From Datisca glomerata (lineage: Eukaryota; Streptophyta; Magnoliopsida; Cucurbitales; Datiscaceae): DNA of 64,000 nt. Where the stretch lies: positions 248,001-312,000 of the forward strand of contig QANY01005060.1 in the NCBI GenBank assembly GCA_003255025.1. Reading direction: 5' to 3'. Below the pieces are notes generated by a model. That model was given only the letters and a program-made list of their open reading frames with translations, was not told the origin of the DNA and did no database searches. Below, piece after piece: positions 33,621-47,046 of this stretch (position 1 is the stretch's first letter; the number at the start of each line of letters is the position of its first letter). Made by a program: the position numbers and the translations under genes.

Positions 33621-35440
33621 AGAGTGTGAAATCATATCCCAACTCACAGCACCTGGAACCCCACAGCAAAATGGTGTTGCAGAGAGAAGAAACCAAACTT
33701 TATTGGATATGGTTAGATCGATGTTAAGCTATTCATTACTATCACTTACATTTTGGGGATATGCACTACACACGACAACTCACATTTTAAATGTATTTCC
33801 CTCTAGGTATGTAAGCAAGATGCCTTTATGTAATAGCTCACGTTCTTAGACTCAAGATCGAAAAGTTAGACTCCAGGTATAAGGTATGCATATTCATAGG
33901 ATATACTGCAAAGGTGGGTACTTTTATAGTCATAAGGATCAAAATGTGTTTGTGTCGACAAATGCAACCTTCCTTGAGCACGACTATATGAAAAACTACA
34001 AACCTTATAACAAAGTAGTTCTCGAGGAATTAACAACTAATGAGATCAGACCACCTTCAGTTTCTACTGATAAATGACAACAAGAGAAACCTTAGTTCCT
34101 GCAAAAGAAACCCCGACCCAATATCGTAGTGGAAGGGTTGTGAGATAACCCGTTCACTATGAGCTAGAAGCACATGTCCTAATGTTATACACTGATAAGG
34201 ACGATTCATTATTTTATGAAGAAGTAATGGATGATCCTGAAAAGGAGAAATGTAAAGAATCGATGAACCTAGAAAATGGAATCTATGTATTCAAATTTGG
34301 TCTGGGAACCTGTAGATCCACCTGAAGATGTCAGGCATATGGGATGTAAATGGATCTTCAAGAAGAAAAGAGATGCAGATGATTAAGTAGAGACTTTCAA
34401 AGCACGGTCAGTAGCCAACGGCTATACCCGAAGGGATGTAGTCGATTATGAAGAGACATTCTCCTATGTGACCATGCTAAAATCCATTCGCATCATTTTG
34501 TCCATAACCGCTAGTTTTGACTATGAGATAGAGCAAATGGACGTCAAGATAACTTTTCTAAATTACTCGCTTGAAGAAAATATCTATATGATGAACCCAG
34601 AAATGTTCGTACAAAATGGTCAAGCTCAAAAGGTACGTAAGTTGCTTAAATCCATTTATGACTTCGATGAGATTATAAAGTCTTATGACTTCGAGCAAAA
34701 TGTTGACGAAGCCTATGTTTATAAATACATCAAAGATAAGATAATGGTTTTCTTAGTTCTTTATGTTGATGATATTCTACTCATTAGGAATGATGTAGAA
34801 GTTCTGTCAAAAGCAAAGATATGGTTAGCTGAGAAATTATAAATGAAAGAATTGAGAGAGGCGAGTTATGTTCTAGGCATCCAAATCCTAAGAGTTAGAA
34901 AGAACAAAACTGTTGGCACTTTCTTAGGCATCTTATATTGATAATGTGATGGAAAATTCTTTACGGAAAATTCTAAGAAATGTCAACTATCGACCAGACA
35001 TGGAATTTTCCTATCTAAGGAACAATGTCCTAAGACACCTTAGGAGGAAGAGGACATGAGAAAGGTTTCTTGTGCTTCAGCAGTTGGAAGTATCATGTAT
35101 GTCATGTTGTGTATGAGACCAGACATCTATTGTACAGTGAGAATTGTCAATCGTTATCAATCAAACTCGGGTTTGGAACACTGGATTGCAGTAGAGCACA
35201 TTCTCAAGTATCTTAGGAAAACGAGAAACTATATGCTTATTTGTTCAAGTGGATACCTAAATCGCACTAAATATAATGATTAAGAATCATATAAGGATAG
35301 TCTAAAGTCGACGTCTGAGTCGTACAACGGGGTGATCTTACTATTATGATGATAACGCTGGATTAGAATCTGGCTTTGACTATTATGAAGATAACGTTGG
35401 ATTAGAACCTGGCAGACCCATTAACCAAGACACTTCATGT
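31800..35440 (+). pseudogene. Copia A pol (protease-integrase-RT-RNase H), broken and partly duplicated
   Basis: Order is as in Ty1/copia. Protease motif LDSGAINH (~31855). GAG-pre-integrase with YLWHL...H..C..C (32290-32405). Integrase core LHSDVRGPIDV...FIDDY (32475-32560). The catalytic Glu region APGTPQQNGVAERRNQTLL (~33650-33710). RT with QMDVKITFLN (~34535) and YVDDILL (~34760). RNase H tail to ~35440. Stops and frameshifts occur throughout. The protease-to-integrase part occurs twice in tandem (about 31793-32708 and 32709-33620), so the order is PR-IN'-PR'-IN. Confidence 0.85.
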
Positions 35441-35504
35441 GAAGTCGTTTCGGGGTCATGTACAAAAGATGGGGCTAAGAGAGATGCCACATTTACTTTA
35501 GGGC

Positions 35505-35515
35505 AAGTGGGAGAT
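35505..35515 (+). other. Polypurine tract of Copia A
   Basis: AAGTGGGAGAT directly precedes the 3' LTR start TGTTAGGGG, as expected for plus-strand priming. Confidence 0.8.
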
Positions 35516-37582
35516 TGTTAGGGGTTATACCCTCAAAGCATGTGTATTGATATTTTGATATGAAATTTAATGAGGATTACATTTTTCTTATAATTATTGT
35601 TGAATAATTTATATAAATATCTAAAAATTCTAATTCATTAATGAGACTATGATATTGAATTAGTACGAGAGGATTAAGATTATAGATAATAAAAAAAATT
35701 ATCAGCAATGTATTAAAATATGGAATCTTGAATGAATGGTTGCTAGTACAGTTCACTAAACTTTATAAATGCTTGTGATCTAGATCCAGATGATTGATGT
35801 AGATAGATATCTTAGTGAAGGTACTTCATATAATGAGATTACATATGACTGGACAGATGTGAATTAATATTTTTATCAACGTGTCGTTTGTTATACAGAT
35901 TTAATATACAACAATTCGAAGATCATATATAGATAAGTTTGAATCCTAAGTAGTCATGAACTCTTATGCATGTCTACTGGATCTTTTGATTCACTCGTTA
36001 AGGTTTGTTTGGAAAATAGGGTAGTGACTTTTGTTTTAGAGATTCAGTTATATAGATGGCTAAGAATATAAACTTACAAGATTTAGAATCCAAGTTTTTC
36101 TAATGGATCGTATATTCGTTCTCTTAAATGTTAGTTCTGAAATTGAATGGATATTGAGCTTAATTTTATAATAATATTATAAATTAGTCATTCATTAGTG
36201 GATTAATGGTACTTAAAGATCAAGAGGTAATTAGAAGGGTAAAACAGTAATTTTGACCAGTCCTAATTTATGAACAGATAATTGGAGGACAGAACTACAT
36301 GAAATGATTATATCAGTAGATTACATGAGAATACTCTGTAAATATAGTATTTAATCTCTAAAAGTGTGATTCCATACTTATAGTGGAGTAATAATGAAAT
36401 TAATAAATAAGATTATTTCACTAAAGAGTTAATTAATAATCTGGTTTATTGAAATTTAGGATTATAGTTCCATGATCCCCAAGTCATATCTATACTACAC
36501 AATCTAGGGTGTGAATAGTTCAGAACATGAGAAAATAACTTACTTACAAAAAAAAATTTATTATGGGGTAAGTACATAATNCAAAAAATTTAATTATCGA
36601 TAAGTGAGACAAAATATCTAATTTATGAAATTAGATAATGTAATTATCATTATATAATAATTTGGATTAACTAAATCTGTTATTTATGAAATAACAGATA
36701 ATTTAGTTGATATGGATAATCAGATATGTTAATTTTGAATTAACTAATATCTAGATATTTAATTTGATTAAAATAAATATTTAATATGCAGTAATTATCA
36801 TGTGTCAATCACTGATTGAATATCAGAAATTGACATGGACTAGTGTAGTGTCACGTGACACTGCAATTGTGCACAATAGCAGTGGATCCCACTACTATTG
36901 GTAATTTTATAATTAAATATTATTTCAATTATCCCAAAATATATTATATGTCATTTTAAAAAAAATATACATATATTAATCTGATGGCCTAAGATATTCA
37001 ATCAGTTGAATGAGTTGAATCAGTTCATCAATCAATAGTTGAGAGAATAACACAATTCTAGAAAAAAGTGTTTTTTCTACGAACAAGAGTTAATCAAATT
37101 CTCTAAAAGATTCATCATCATGTTCTTTTAGAGAATCGTCTTACAAAAATAATTCTCACTATAATCTCTAGATCTCATGTGTTGAATATCTCTAGAGACA
37201 GAAAAGTGTCTTCGTTATATTCTATGTGCCCACACACACCCTAATGCATTGAGGATTGGCTTGGAAGATCTTGGTGTAGATCTCGGAGTCTGCTGATCGT
37301 TGGAACATTTTCCTGAGAATGGAGAATCGATCGATTTCGCGAGGGATCTTGATTTAGACTATAAGAGGTATATGATTCCTAACCTTGTATGTTATTAATT
37401 TAATAAATAAATATATAATGAATCCTGACTGATTAAGAATGAGTTTTCAATAAAATGTATTTTTTGGTTAGCATAGCGTTGCACGATTTTATATTATTAA
37501 AAGGTTTGATTTTATAAAAATTTAATTTTTTAAATGGCCACGTGCCATACGCTTCCGCCGCGCGTACGCCATGACGACCACA
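35516..37582 (+). repeat. 3' LTR of Copia A
   Basis: 2067 bases from TGTTAGGGGTTAT to GACGACCACA. One undetermined base (N at 36581) falls where ~100 bases present in the other LTRs are lacking, so an assembly gap is possible there. Confidence 0.85.
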
Positions 37583-38306
37583 AGTTAAGGCATCTCCAAG
37601 ACATGTACCTGTCAGGCTGTCTCACAACCCTTCCACTACGTCGAGGCTTCATAGGCTCTAGCTCCTACTGTGGTTCTTCCATTATTGAATAAAAAAATAA
37701 TTCCTAATTGGGGAGTCGATGTACTCCCACTTAATAATTTCTCTAGCACAAGAGTGCTTCTCGGCTTCACACTTCTTATATAGTCCTCGCCAAGAAAATG
37801 CGCATTCATGATCATGAATGTTTTCTTATTGGTTGGACTATAAATCATGTATCCCTTCGTTCCCTTGGGATATCTTACAAATAGGCATAATTCTTTTTTA
37901 CTAGCCAACTTGCCTGTCTTCAATTCCAGAACAGGTGTTGGGAGTCCCCATATTTTAAGGTGGTTTACGAATGAATTTCGTCCATTCCATCTTTTATATG
38001 GAATGCCAGACACCATCTTTGATGAAACTTGGTTCAGAATGTATACTGTTGTTTCCAAGATATATCTCCAGAATGAATCCGAGGGGGGGAGGGGGGGTGA
38101 GGGACTCATCATGGATCTAACCATCTCTAACATAGTGCGATTCCTTCTCTCTGACACACTATTCTATTCTGGAGTGTCAGGTGCTGTAAGCTGAGAAAGA
38201 ATACCTTCTTCCTTAAGAAAGTCTTCAAACTCTACTAACAAGTACTCTCCACCATAATCAGATCATAACATTCTGATTTGTTCCTCTAATTGCATTTCGA
38301 AGATTA
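37583..38306 (-). pseudogene. Copia B1 pol fragment (integrase C-terminal part)
   Basis: A long frame on the minus strand (38157-37636) starts with SERRNRTMLEMVRSMM, the end of the integrase core, continues through the usual WGLPTPVLELKTGKLASK and PKGTKGYMIYSP linker, and ends in LEKLLSG. It equals 43600-44230 of B2. To the left it is cut by Copia A; to the right it jumps at ~38306 into the leader, so gag, protease and the N-terminal integrase are deleted. Confidence 0.75.
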
Positions 38307-39475
38307 TAAACTTTTATAAATTTTAAATCCCAATTTAAAAATTTATAACTTTTATAAAACCACATTGTATTTAATTATAACTGTATAAATTTAAATTACA
38401 ATGGTGCATGTGCATGCTACATGTCATTTTGATATTGACATATTCTTATTTCTATATGGCACGTTATGATGATACGAGATTAATAATAAATCATACATTC
38501 AAAATTAACCTCTCTATAACTCATTTCCAATTACAACTCATAAAAGAATAATAAATAAATTATAATAATTTAAATACTAATCTTCATGGCGTCTGTAATC
38601 TTCTCATTCTCCTTCAAAAATTCCCACCAATTTGTAAATCTTTACAAAAGTCCAGTCCTATTTTCAAAATTTAATTTTCCAACATTTTTTACTTTGATAA
38701 TAAATTACCAAGTAAATTAATCAATTGACTTTTTTTAAAAAACAATTTATAAAATAAATTTTAATTAGTTAGTGTTGAAAAATTAACGAATTAAATAAAA
38801 CTAATTTTTAGGGACTGAACTGGGTAAAACCCTAAGGTTTTCTAAACCGAAAAGTTTCGAAAAACTAAATGTTTCATAAACCCTAAAATTTCTAAAACCT
38901 CAAAGTTTCCTAAACCCTAAAGTTTCCAAAACTCAAAATTTTCTAAACCTTAAAATTTCCAAAACCTTAAAGTTTTCTAAAGCCTAAAGTTGCAAAAAAC
39001 TCAAGATTTCCTACACTCTAAAGTTTCTAAAACTCAAGGTTTCCTAAATCTTGAAGTTTCCAAAACCTTAAAGTTTCCTAATCCCTATGGTTTCCTAAAT
39101 CATAATTAGAAAACATACAGCAGTGAGTGGCAATGGCAAGTAGTGGCGTGGGGTAGCATACGATGGGCGGCACTGCGACAAGCAGCGACGGTGGTGACGG
39201 CGCTAAATGCGAGCGACGAATGATGACTTTTCTCGTGACGGCAGATTTTCATAGAATTTAAAGTTACAAATTTTGCAAAAATCAAATTATATCAAATCTT
39301 ATACCTCAATTTCGACGTACATCAATTTAAAATAGAAAATAAACACCTAGAGCCAATCAATCGAGATCCATTTATAAAACACATGCTTGGAATCTACATA
39401 CAAAAATAATGCCAATATTACAACATCCATTGATACATACGTCTAATTGCTAAATATGTACAATCAAGAACCCAA
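38307..39475 (-). other. Leader region of Copia B1 with degenerate minisatellite
   Basis: The first part matches the B2 leader (about 45825-46130). Positions 38827-39105 are listed separately as a repeat. GC-rich GCGGC/GGCGAC patches at 39130-39240 have a counterpart at 46560-46760 in B2. Confidence 0.6.
38827..39105. repeat. AAACCCTAAAGTTTCC-type degenerate minisatellite
   Basis: About a dozen units of ~22-24 bases, such as CCTAAAGTTTCCAAAACTCAA. CCCTAAA is the plant telomere unit, but here it is separated by GTTTCC spacers, so it is not a telomere array. The B2 leader has only one or two similar units (~46505-46560). Confidence 0.8.
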
Positions 39476-39488
39476 GACTCTGATACCA
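39476..39488 (-). other. Primer-binding site of Copia B1
   Basis: Minus strand reads TGGTATCAGAGTC, 11 of 12 matching the initiator tRNA-Met complement TGGTATCAGAGC. It lies two bases from the LTR start at 39491. Confidence 0.85.
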
Positions 39489-39490
39489 AT

Positions 39491-40643
39491 TGTTAGATCG
39501 TTAAAATTTAAAGAAAAATTATTGAAATACGAACGGTTCGGGGGTGGAATATCAAAACATTTTCTAAAATCAATTTAATCATATTAAATATTAAAATCAT
39601 ATATACGATTATGCATACTTGGTTAAAAGTATACAATAGAGGTATAAATAATTTTATACCTTCTTTTGTATCGGAAAAATTTTGATTTGGTGGAATCTTA
39701 TTAGCCGTCTCTCGTTCTTCGTTATTCGCAGGACTCAAAATCATCTTCACACCAACAACCATTCGTAGAATTCAGAAGTATATCTCAATCAGATGTCATC
39801 AGGAATTGAGTGTGGGCACTCAAAATAACAGAAGAAGAAAAAACAAAATTTCCTCTTCCTCCTTTAGATTTCAGCGACGATAGGGAGGGTAGATAGTAAC
39901 TGCTTTCTTTGCTCTGTAACCAAGGTTTTGGATGCAACCTTATCGTCATCCCTTATATAATAATTATGAAATTTACACAATACCCCTATATGTCAAATTA
40001 CCGAAAATTCAATCCCCAATAATTGCCAAAAATTATATATCCTCCTAGAGTCAATGTTGTGTCCAAATTCATCAATCCAAATCGATCTCCATAAATTAAT
40101 TAATTGATTTTTTTATTTACTAATTATCCAATAATTAGAAAATAACCAATTAATTAATTTAAACATTAATTACTTGCTCTTCACTAATTAAGTGACAACA
40201 TCCATCACGTATCAGTTCGGGAAATATAACTTGGTCCAAAACACATTTTTTGCTAACTGATGTTGTTTTTTCGTTCCTGTCGTTATGAGTTACTCTTGAG
40301 ACCGAATGGACCCACATGAATAAATCTATATGATTCAAATACTCGACGAATTTATCTCCATAAATTTTTACCTATTTAATCCTGACATCGTATGACTCCA
40401 CTATAAGTCTGATGCCGAATCAACTCTCGGTTTATGCGCGCTACATTTTCTGTTGGTGCAAATAAATACTTTTATTTCACGGTCCACATAATATTTTAAC
40501 ATACTCCCCTCCGTGAATATCAGTAACCAGTGCGGGATGTAAAATTATCATTTTACTCCTCCAGTTATTATTTCATTAACTCATTTATTGACCGTGAATA
40601 AAAAAGACGTAGCACTAAATTATCTCGTACACTTCAGCATGTA
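39491..40643 (-). repeat. 5' LTR of Copia B1, inner part (continues at 48984-49681)
   Basis: Starts TGTTAGATCG and parallels the B2 LTR until it is interrupted at 40643 by the insertion of B2. The remainder follows B2. Confidence 0.8.
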
Positions 40644-42541
40644 TGTTGGGACTGGTTGCTTTTAAAATTAATTAAAAACAAGTTTCAACCACAAACGATT
40701 CATGGGCGGAATATCAAAAAAATTTCCAATTAACTTATTTAATCAGATTAAATAAGTTAAAACCAAATAACGTGTAATTATGCATATACGACATTAAACG
40801 AGAAAATAAGGCTAGAACTAATTTTTTTCACCTGTACTTGTGTCGAAGAATTTCTAAATCAGCAGCATTTCTTTGAGCGCTTTTCATGTTCTTCGAGTTT
40901 CAGGGTCCGAATCACGCACTTGAACTTTCAAGAACGATTTATAAATCTCGTCCACCAACAACCACCCGTCAATTTCAGAAATATATCTCACGGGAATTAT
41001 GTGTAGGAATTTGAGTGTGGGATCTCAAAATGATTGAAGAAGAAAAATAAAAAAATTTCTCCTTCAATATAGTTTTCCGCGGCAATAGGGAGGGAGAGGA
41101 AAACATTTTTTCTCTCTTACTTTGTTGATAAGAAACTGAATATTATCCAATATCTATATGCAATGAGATTGATATTAGATATTGATAAAATGTAATTTTT
41201 GATATTTATAAGTATACCCATATATTTTTGAATTTCAAAAATCCGCCCCATATATTCATAATTGCCGAAAATTATAATATTTTCTAGAGTTTGAGTAGTA
41301 TCGATATTCAGAAATCCAATTGATAGATTTAATTGATCATTATCAATTAATTAATTAATTAATTTTTTTATTTACTAATTATCTAATAATTAGAAAATGA
41401 TAAACTAATTAATTACAATATATATAATCACACTTAACTAATTAAGTGGCATCACCCATCACATATATGTGTAGAAAATATACCTTGGCACCAAAACACA
41501 TTTTGATCCAATTTACTTCGTTTCTCTATTCCCATTCTCATGAGTCATTTCAAAGATCGAATGGACTCACATGAACAAAGCTAAGGATTCATATACCCGG
41601 TATCGAACGACTTCACTATATGATCGATGCCGAATCAACTCTCGATTCATGCACGCTACATTTTCTGATGGTGTGAATAAACCCTTTTATTTTCATGGTT
41701 CACGGAATATTTTAATATAATACTCACCGTGAATATCAGTAACAAGAGAAAAATATAAAATCACCATTTTACCCCCTTGTTATTATTTCCTTAACTATTT
41801 TTTTGACTGTGAATAAGACATAATAGTGAATTATCTCGTACAATTAACAAGTCTTAATCAATGACTCAATTCATTGAATATTTGGCCAGGTTAATTTATT
41901 CACACACCCATCGATAAAGCATACGGTGATATTATTCATTTCACAATCCAATCATGAATTTATATATCTGTGAATCACGTAACTCTAACTTGATTAAATT
42001 ACAATCCCAACAGCCGGGGTATTGTTAACCAATTCGAACTCACTCATTTGACATATAAAAAATTGCAATAAACTAAGTTAAGCTATGTATTTACTTCAGG
42101 ATTAAGGTAATTAATACCCTTAAGGTGTAACAATTAGATTTAGAGCTTGGTAAACGGTTTTGAGCTCTAAACATATTTGTTACCGGTCTATTCGACATGT
42201 TTATAACATGTTTAGGTTAACTGTTTCAATCTCCACTCCCATGCCCCAATACTAGCATCCATTGGTTCAACCTAACAATAGTAATCAGATTCGATTGTCC
42301 AGTCGATCCTAAGACTATGAATATCGTTCTGAGCTTTCTCAGAAGAGTTCGCCTGGAGACGCATCTGTCTTCACTCTTCATTCTTTGATGAAAGTTTCAA
42401 GACTTGAGTAATTTATAAACACCCTTTAATTTAAAATAAAAATTTCAATTTATTCATAAGAATTCAATGATTTAATGTCTGAGAAATAAGTAAATACAAA
42501 TAAATAGTCATTTCACACTACTTTATGGACACATTCCAACA
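40644..42541 (-). repeat. 3' LTR of Copia B2
   Basis: TGTTGGGACTGG...ACATTCCAACA, 1898 bases, similar along its length to 47047-48983 with many substitutions and indels, which indicates an old insertion. Confidence 0.85.
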
Positions 42542-42556
42542 ATCTCTCACTTGGAC
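42542..42556 (-). other. Polypurine tract of Copia B2
   Basis: Minus strand reads GTCCAAGTGAGAGAT next to the LTR. Confidence 0.75.
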
Positions 42557-44900
42557 TAAAGTAGGCATGTACAATCTCTTATCCCCAAGCCCTCCAGTTG
42601 ACCATAAAAAAACTTACTGCTTAAAGTCTTTGTGAATGGATATGTTAGGTTGGGATAATCTACTTGGAGAGGCTGGCTCCATGTCAAAAAGGAAGAAATC
42701 CTTTCTTGGAGTTTTACATACTGAAGCGATCCAATACCTTATCAATATAAGATACTTGAGACTGTGCCAATTGTCTGTTCTTCCTATCTCGAAAGATCTG
42801 AATGCCTAAGACAAATGAACTTCTCTAAGGTCTATCATATCAAAATGGTTTACAGGCCAAATCTTGACATTAGACAAATTTCATACATCATTCTCAATCA
42901 GTAGAATATCATCTACGTAAAAGACTATAAAAACTATCTTTACTTTGAGTATCAGCTTATACACACATGGCTCGTCCACTAACTGTTCAAACCCATAGTT
43001 TTTAACAGTTTCATCGAATATAATATTCTACAATCTGATGTTTGCTTAAGTCCATAAATGGACTTCTGCAGTTCATAAACTTTTTCCTATTGGCCTTTCT
43101 CTTTGAACCCTTTTGGAATAGCCATTTGAATGCGCTCATCAAGATTGTCATTCAGAAAAGCAGTCTTGACGTCCATTTACCAGATTTTGTAATCAATGGC
43201 AACAGCAATGGACAAAAGAATTCATATGGATTTAAGTATGGCCACAAGTGAGAAGGTATCCTCGTAGTCTATACATTCCATATAGATGTAGCCATTGGCT
43301 ACTAGCCTAACTTTGAATGTCTCTTACATTCTCATCCGAATCTTTTCTTCCTATAGGTCCATTTGCATCCTACGTGTTTCACCCATTCATGAGGATCTAC
43401 AAGCTTCTAGATTCTATTCGAGTACATCAAATATATCTCAACGTTCATGGCTTCTTGCCATAAGTTTGCTTCAGGACCTGCCATGGCCTCTGAGTAGGAG
43501 ACATGTTCATTAAAGTCCTTATCTAATAGAGTTGTCAAAGCTTCTCCATAGCACATATACCTCTCAGGTTATCTCACAACCCTTCCACTATGTTGAGGCT
43601 CCATAGCCTCTAGCTCCTGTCATGGTTCTTTCATTATTGAGTCAGAAACAATTTCTGATTGGGCAGTCGGTGTCCTCCCACTCAATAATTTCTCTAGCAC
43701 AACTATGCTTCTCAGATGTACACTTTTAATGTAATCTTCTTCAAGAAAATGAGCATTCGTGCTAACTAATATTTTCTGGCCAGTCGTACTGTGGAAGATG
43801 TAGCCCTTCGTTCCTTTAGGATATCCTACGAACATGCATAATTTTGAACGACTGGCCAACTTGCCGGTCTTCGATTTTAGAACCATGTGTTAGGCACCCC
43901 TATATTTTAAAATGGTTAATAGATGACTTTCGTCCATACCATATTTCATATGGTGTACTAGGCACCGTTTTTTATAGAACTTGATTCAGAATATATGTCA
44001 TTGTTTCCAAGGCATATCTCCATAAAGAATCTGAGAAGGATAAGTAATTCACCGATCTAATCATATCCATCAGCGTTCGATTCCTTCTCTCTGAACACAC
44101 TATTTTGCTGTGACGTATCAGGTGCTGTAAGCTGAAAGAGAATACCTTCTTCCATAAGAAAGTCTTTGAACTCTCCTAGCAAGTACTCTCCATCACGATT
44201 GGATCGTAGTGTTTTGATTTTTTTCTTCTAATTGCTTTCTAACCAAGACCTTATACTCTTTGAACTTTTTAAATGTTTTAGACTTTTGACGCATTAGATA
44301 AACATGACCAAAACGTGAGTAGTCGTCAGTGAAGATTATCAAGTTCCAATTAGTATAGTTACTAGTGCTCTATTTCCCATACGGATGATGAACTCGACCA
44401 AGATATCTGCTAGAGATAATCCAGGCAGTTGCGTATCCAATGGTTATCGACTCCACAATGATGACACTTATCCCACAACATGTCCACCTTGCAGTGCCCT
44501 TACCATTTGCAACTTTGGGTTCTGCTTCTTAGCCTTACTCAGACCTCCTATCGTGTTTCCTTTTGGCGCTAAAGGTTGAAGGCTTAGTTTTAGTAAAGTT
44601 TACATCTCCAATTTTCCTCTTGCCCTTTAGAAATGAAATCTCAGTGGCTTGCAACTCTTTCATAATCTAAGGAAGCGAATACCTCAACTTATTTATCAAA
44701 TAATTAAGTTTTAAGTTCTCAAAGGTACAAGGCAGAGTCTCTAGGATCATATCCACCTGAGTCTCGCCATCAACCTCAGCACCCATTATCTTTATATCAT
44801 TCAGATAACTAATGATCATCATCATATGTTCTCTGAAAACAGTTTCAAGTTTTATCCTGCAGTTCATAAGGTTTCACACAACTACCTTTTTGGCTTAGCG
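42557..44900 (-). pseudogene. Copia B2 gag-pol, broken
   Basis: Read leftward: gag fragment (44667-44867, LNYLINKLR). An intact CX2CX4HX4C zinc knuckle, CHHCGVDNHWIRNC (~44425-44470). Integrase pieces 43900-44340. The linker GKLASRSKLCMFVGYPKGTK (43800-43870). RT with KVYELQKSIYGLKQ (~43030-43085) and YVDDIL (~42905-42930). RNase H tail and the C-terminal KTL...LGIRDCTC block (~42560-42640). Frames change repeatedly and stops are frequent, so no functional polyprotein remains. Confidence 0.8.
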
Positions 44901-47032
44901 ACCCTGATCTCCTAACATTTCGATGATGTTCAACATCATATCAGTGGTGGTTTCCAAATTCTGATTTTAGTTTTGTAACACATTGCTAACAGAAACCAAG
45001 CTTGAGTCGATTCACTAAAAGGCTCAAAGGAACAAGGGATGGTGAGCACGATTGTGCTTTTCAATCATCAGTACGATATCAAGATTGTCTTTCCAATCTC
45101 TGTAATTATCACCACTTAATATTGTTTGCGTTTAAGATAGTTGATAGAGAGGATAATGACATGGTTACTGAAAAGAATAAATAAAGCTTTGTAAATAAAT
45201 GCTCAATCATTTAGGAGATTACGATGCATTATGCAACTACTTAAATATTTAAAAATTCATAAAAAAATATTTCCTACATGATGTTACGATAAAAAATGAT
45301 AGTTTGTCTCATCGAGGGATGAATTCCAAACTATCTTCTATCGCATTGAGTCTCTTCTCGTTTGGTTAACACTCAAATGTCTCCACATCTAGATCAACCC
45401 ATCACTAATAGTTTTGGTCACCTTGGCTCCATTGAATAGTACCTAAGTGGGGATTCTAATATGCTTCAGTCTAAGTGTTTAACCAACGCATCGACTCATA
45501 AAAGTTGCTATGGACTAACATTTTGTCTATGGGAGGGGCATACCCCACCACTTCCTTTAGAAGTCTTAGCTTCTCAAGCAACTCGATGACTCAAAGTGAC
45601 GCGATTCTAAAGTTTATCACGTTGAAGAGAGGACCGCTATAGGCGGTTCTAAATCATTCATTGTGGTACGATCAAGATCGCCTTGGAGACCTTGGAATCG
45701 TTTCAATGCAAACGATCCTCCCAGTTAGTTTTTGAAAAAAAAAACTTTGGATTTTTTGTTACTTTTTCAAAGCATAACTTTTATTAATTTGAAAAATGTG
45801 ATGATATTTATAAATCATTTATTTAATTTTAAATCCTAATTTAAAATCATAACTATTATAAATTTTACATTGTAATTAAATTATAACCATTATAATTATT
45901 CTACAATGATTCATATACATACTACATGACAATTCGATATTGGAATATTGTTAGTTCTATATGGCATGTTATATGATAATGCACGATTAAAATTAAATCA
46001 TACATTTAAAATTAACCTCCCTATTAGCACATTTCTAATTACAACTCAAAAATAATAATAAATTACAAATTAATTTACAAATCTTTATGGCATCTGTAAT
46101 TGTCTATTTGTCCTTCAGGTTGTCCCACCACTTTGTAACTCTTTATAAAAGTTCATTCCCTGTTTAAAATCAAATTTAAAATTTAAAATTCAAATTTAAA
46201 ATTCAAAATTCAAAATTTAAAATCAAAATTCAAATTTCTAATTTCTAAAATTCAAAATTTAAATTTTGATTAAAACCATTTAATTAAGGAAAACTACTTT
46301 TCTAATTAAATAATCTCAGTAATTATCCTCTATTTTTTTAAAACAAAAAAAAATAAAAAGATAACATTGATAATTATCTTTTGAATTCAAAATTTAAAAG
46401 ATAAAATAGATAATTATCTTTCAACTCAAAATTATCTTTTATCCATTTAAAATTTAAAATTTAAAAGATAAAAAAAATAGGATAAGGGTTATTGCGAAAT
46501 ATCACAGGTTTTCTAAACTCTAATTATTATTATCTAAGGTTTCACAAACTCTAGTCACGATGCAAGGTACGGGAGCGGACAACGGCGGCGACAGGCACCG
46601 AAACAGTACCGCGGCCGCCGAAATAATAACTCCGACGCGAATAGTCATTTCAACATGAACAATAATTTTAGGTTGAACAGTAATTTGGCGGGGACAATGC
46701 GTTCCCAGTGACTTCTCGGTGGCTGTCCGACAACTTCTCAGCGGCGATTTTGAATGGTTTTTTGCGATGGTATCGAGGCGACGGAAATTTTACATCAAAT
46801 TTATAAAATTACAACTTTTGCAAAAAAGAAATTATATAAAATTATATGCCTTAAATGTGGGGTACATCAATTCTAAATTGAAATAAAAACATATAGAGCC
46901 AGTGGTTAGATATCCAATCACATAATACATTCAAAACAATTTTGGATCTACCGTACAAAATCATATGCCAATATCCACAAAATTCATGGTACGTTCGTTT
47001 CAAATATCTATATGTTTAATCAAGAACCTATT
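44901..47032 (-). other. Leader region of Copia B2
   Basis: About 2.1 kb of mostly non-coding DNA, with A/T-rich AAATTTAAAATTC-like repeats at 46160-46270 and 46370-46480 and a GC-rich patch at 46570-46770. Confidence 0.55.
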
Positions 47033-47044
47033 GCTTTGATACCG
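47033..47044 (-). other. Primer-binding site of Copia B2
   Basis: Minus strand reads CGGTATCAAAGC, 10 of 12 matching the initiator tRNA-Met complement. Confidence 0.75.
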
Positions 47045-47046
47045 AT

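Noticed and set aside
38820..39105. Interstitial telomere array
   Set aside because: CCCTAAA units are separated by GTTTCC spacers and are degenerate; this is a minisatellite inside a Copia leader.
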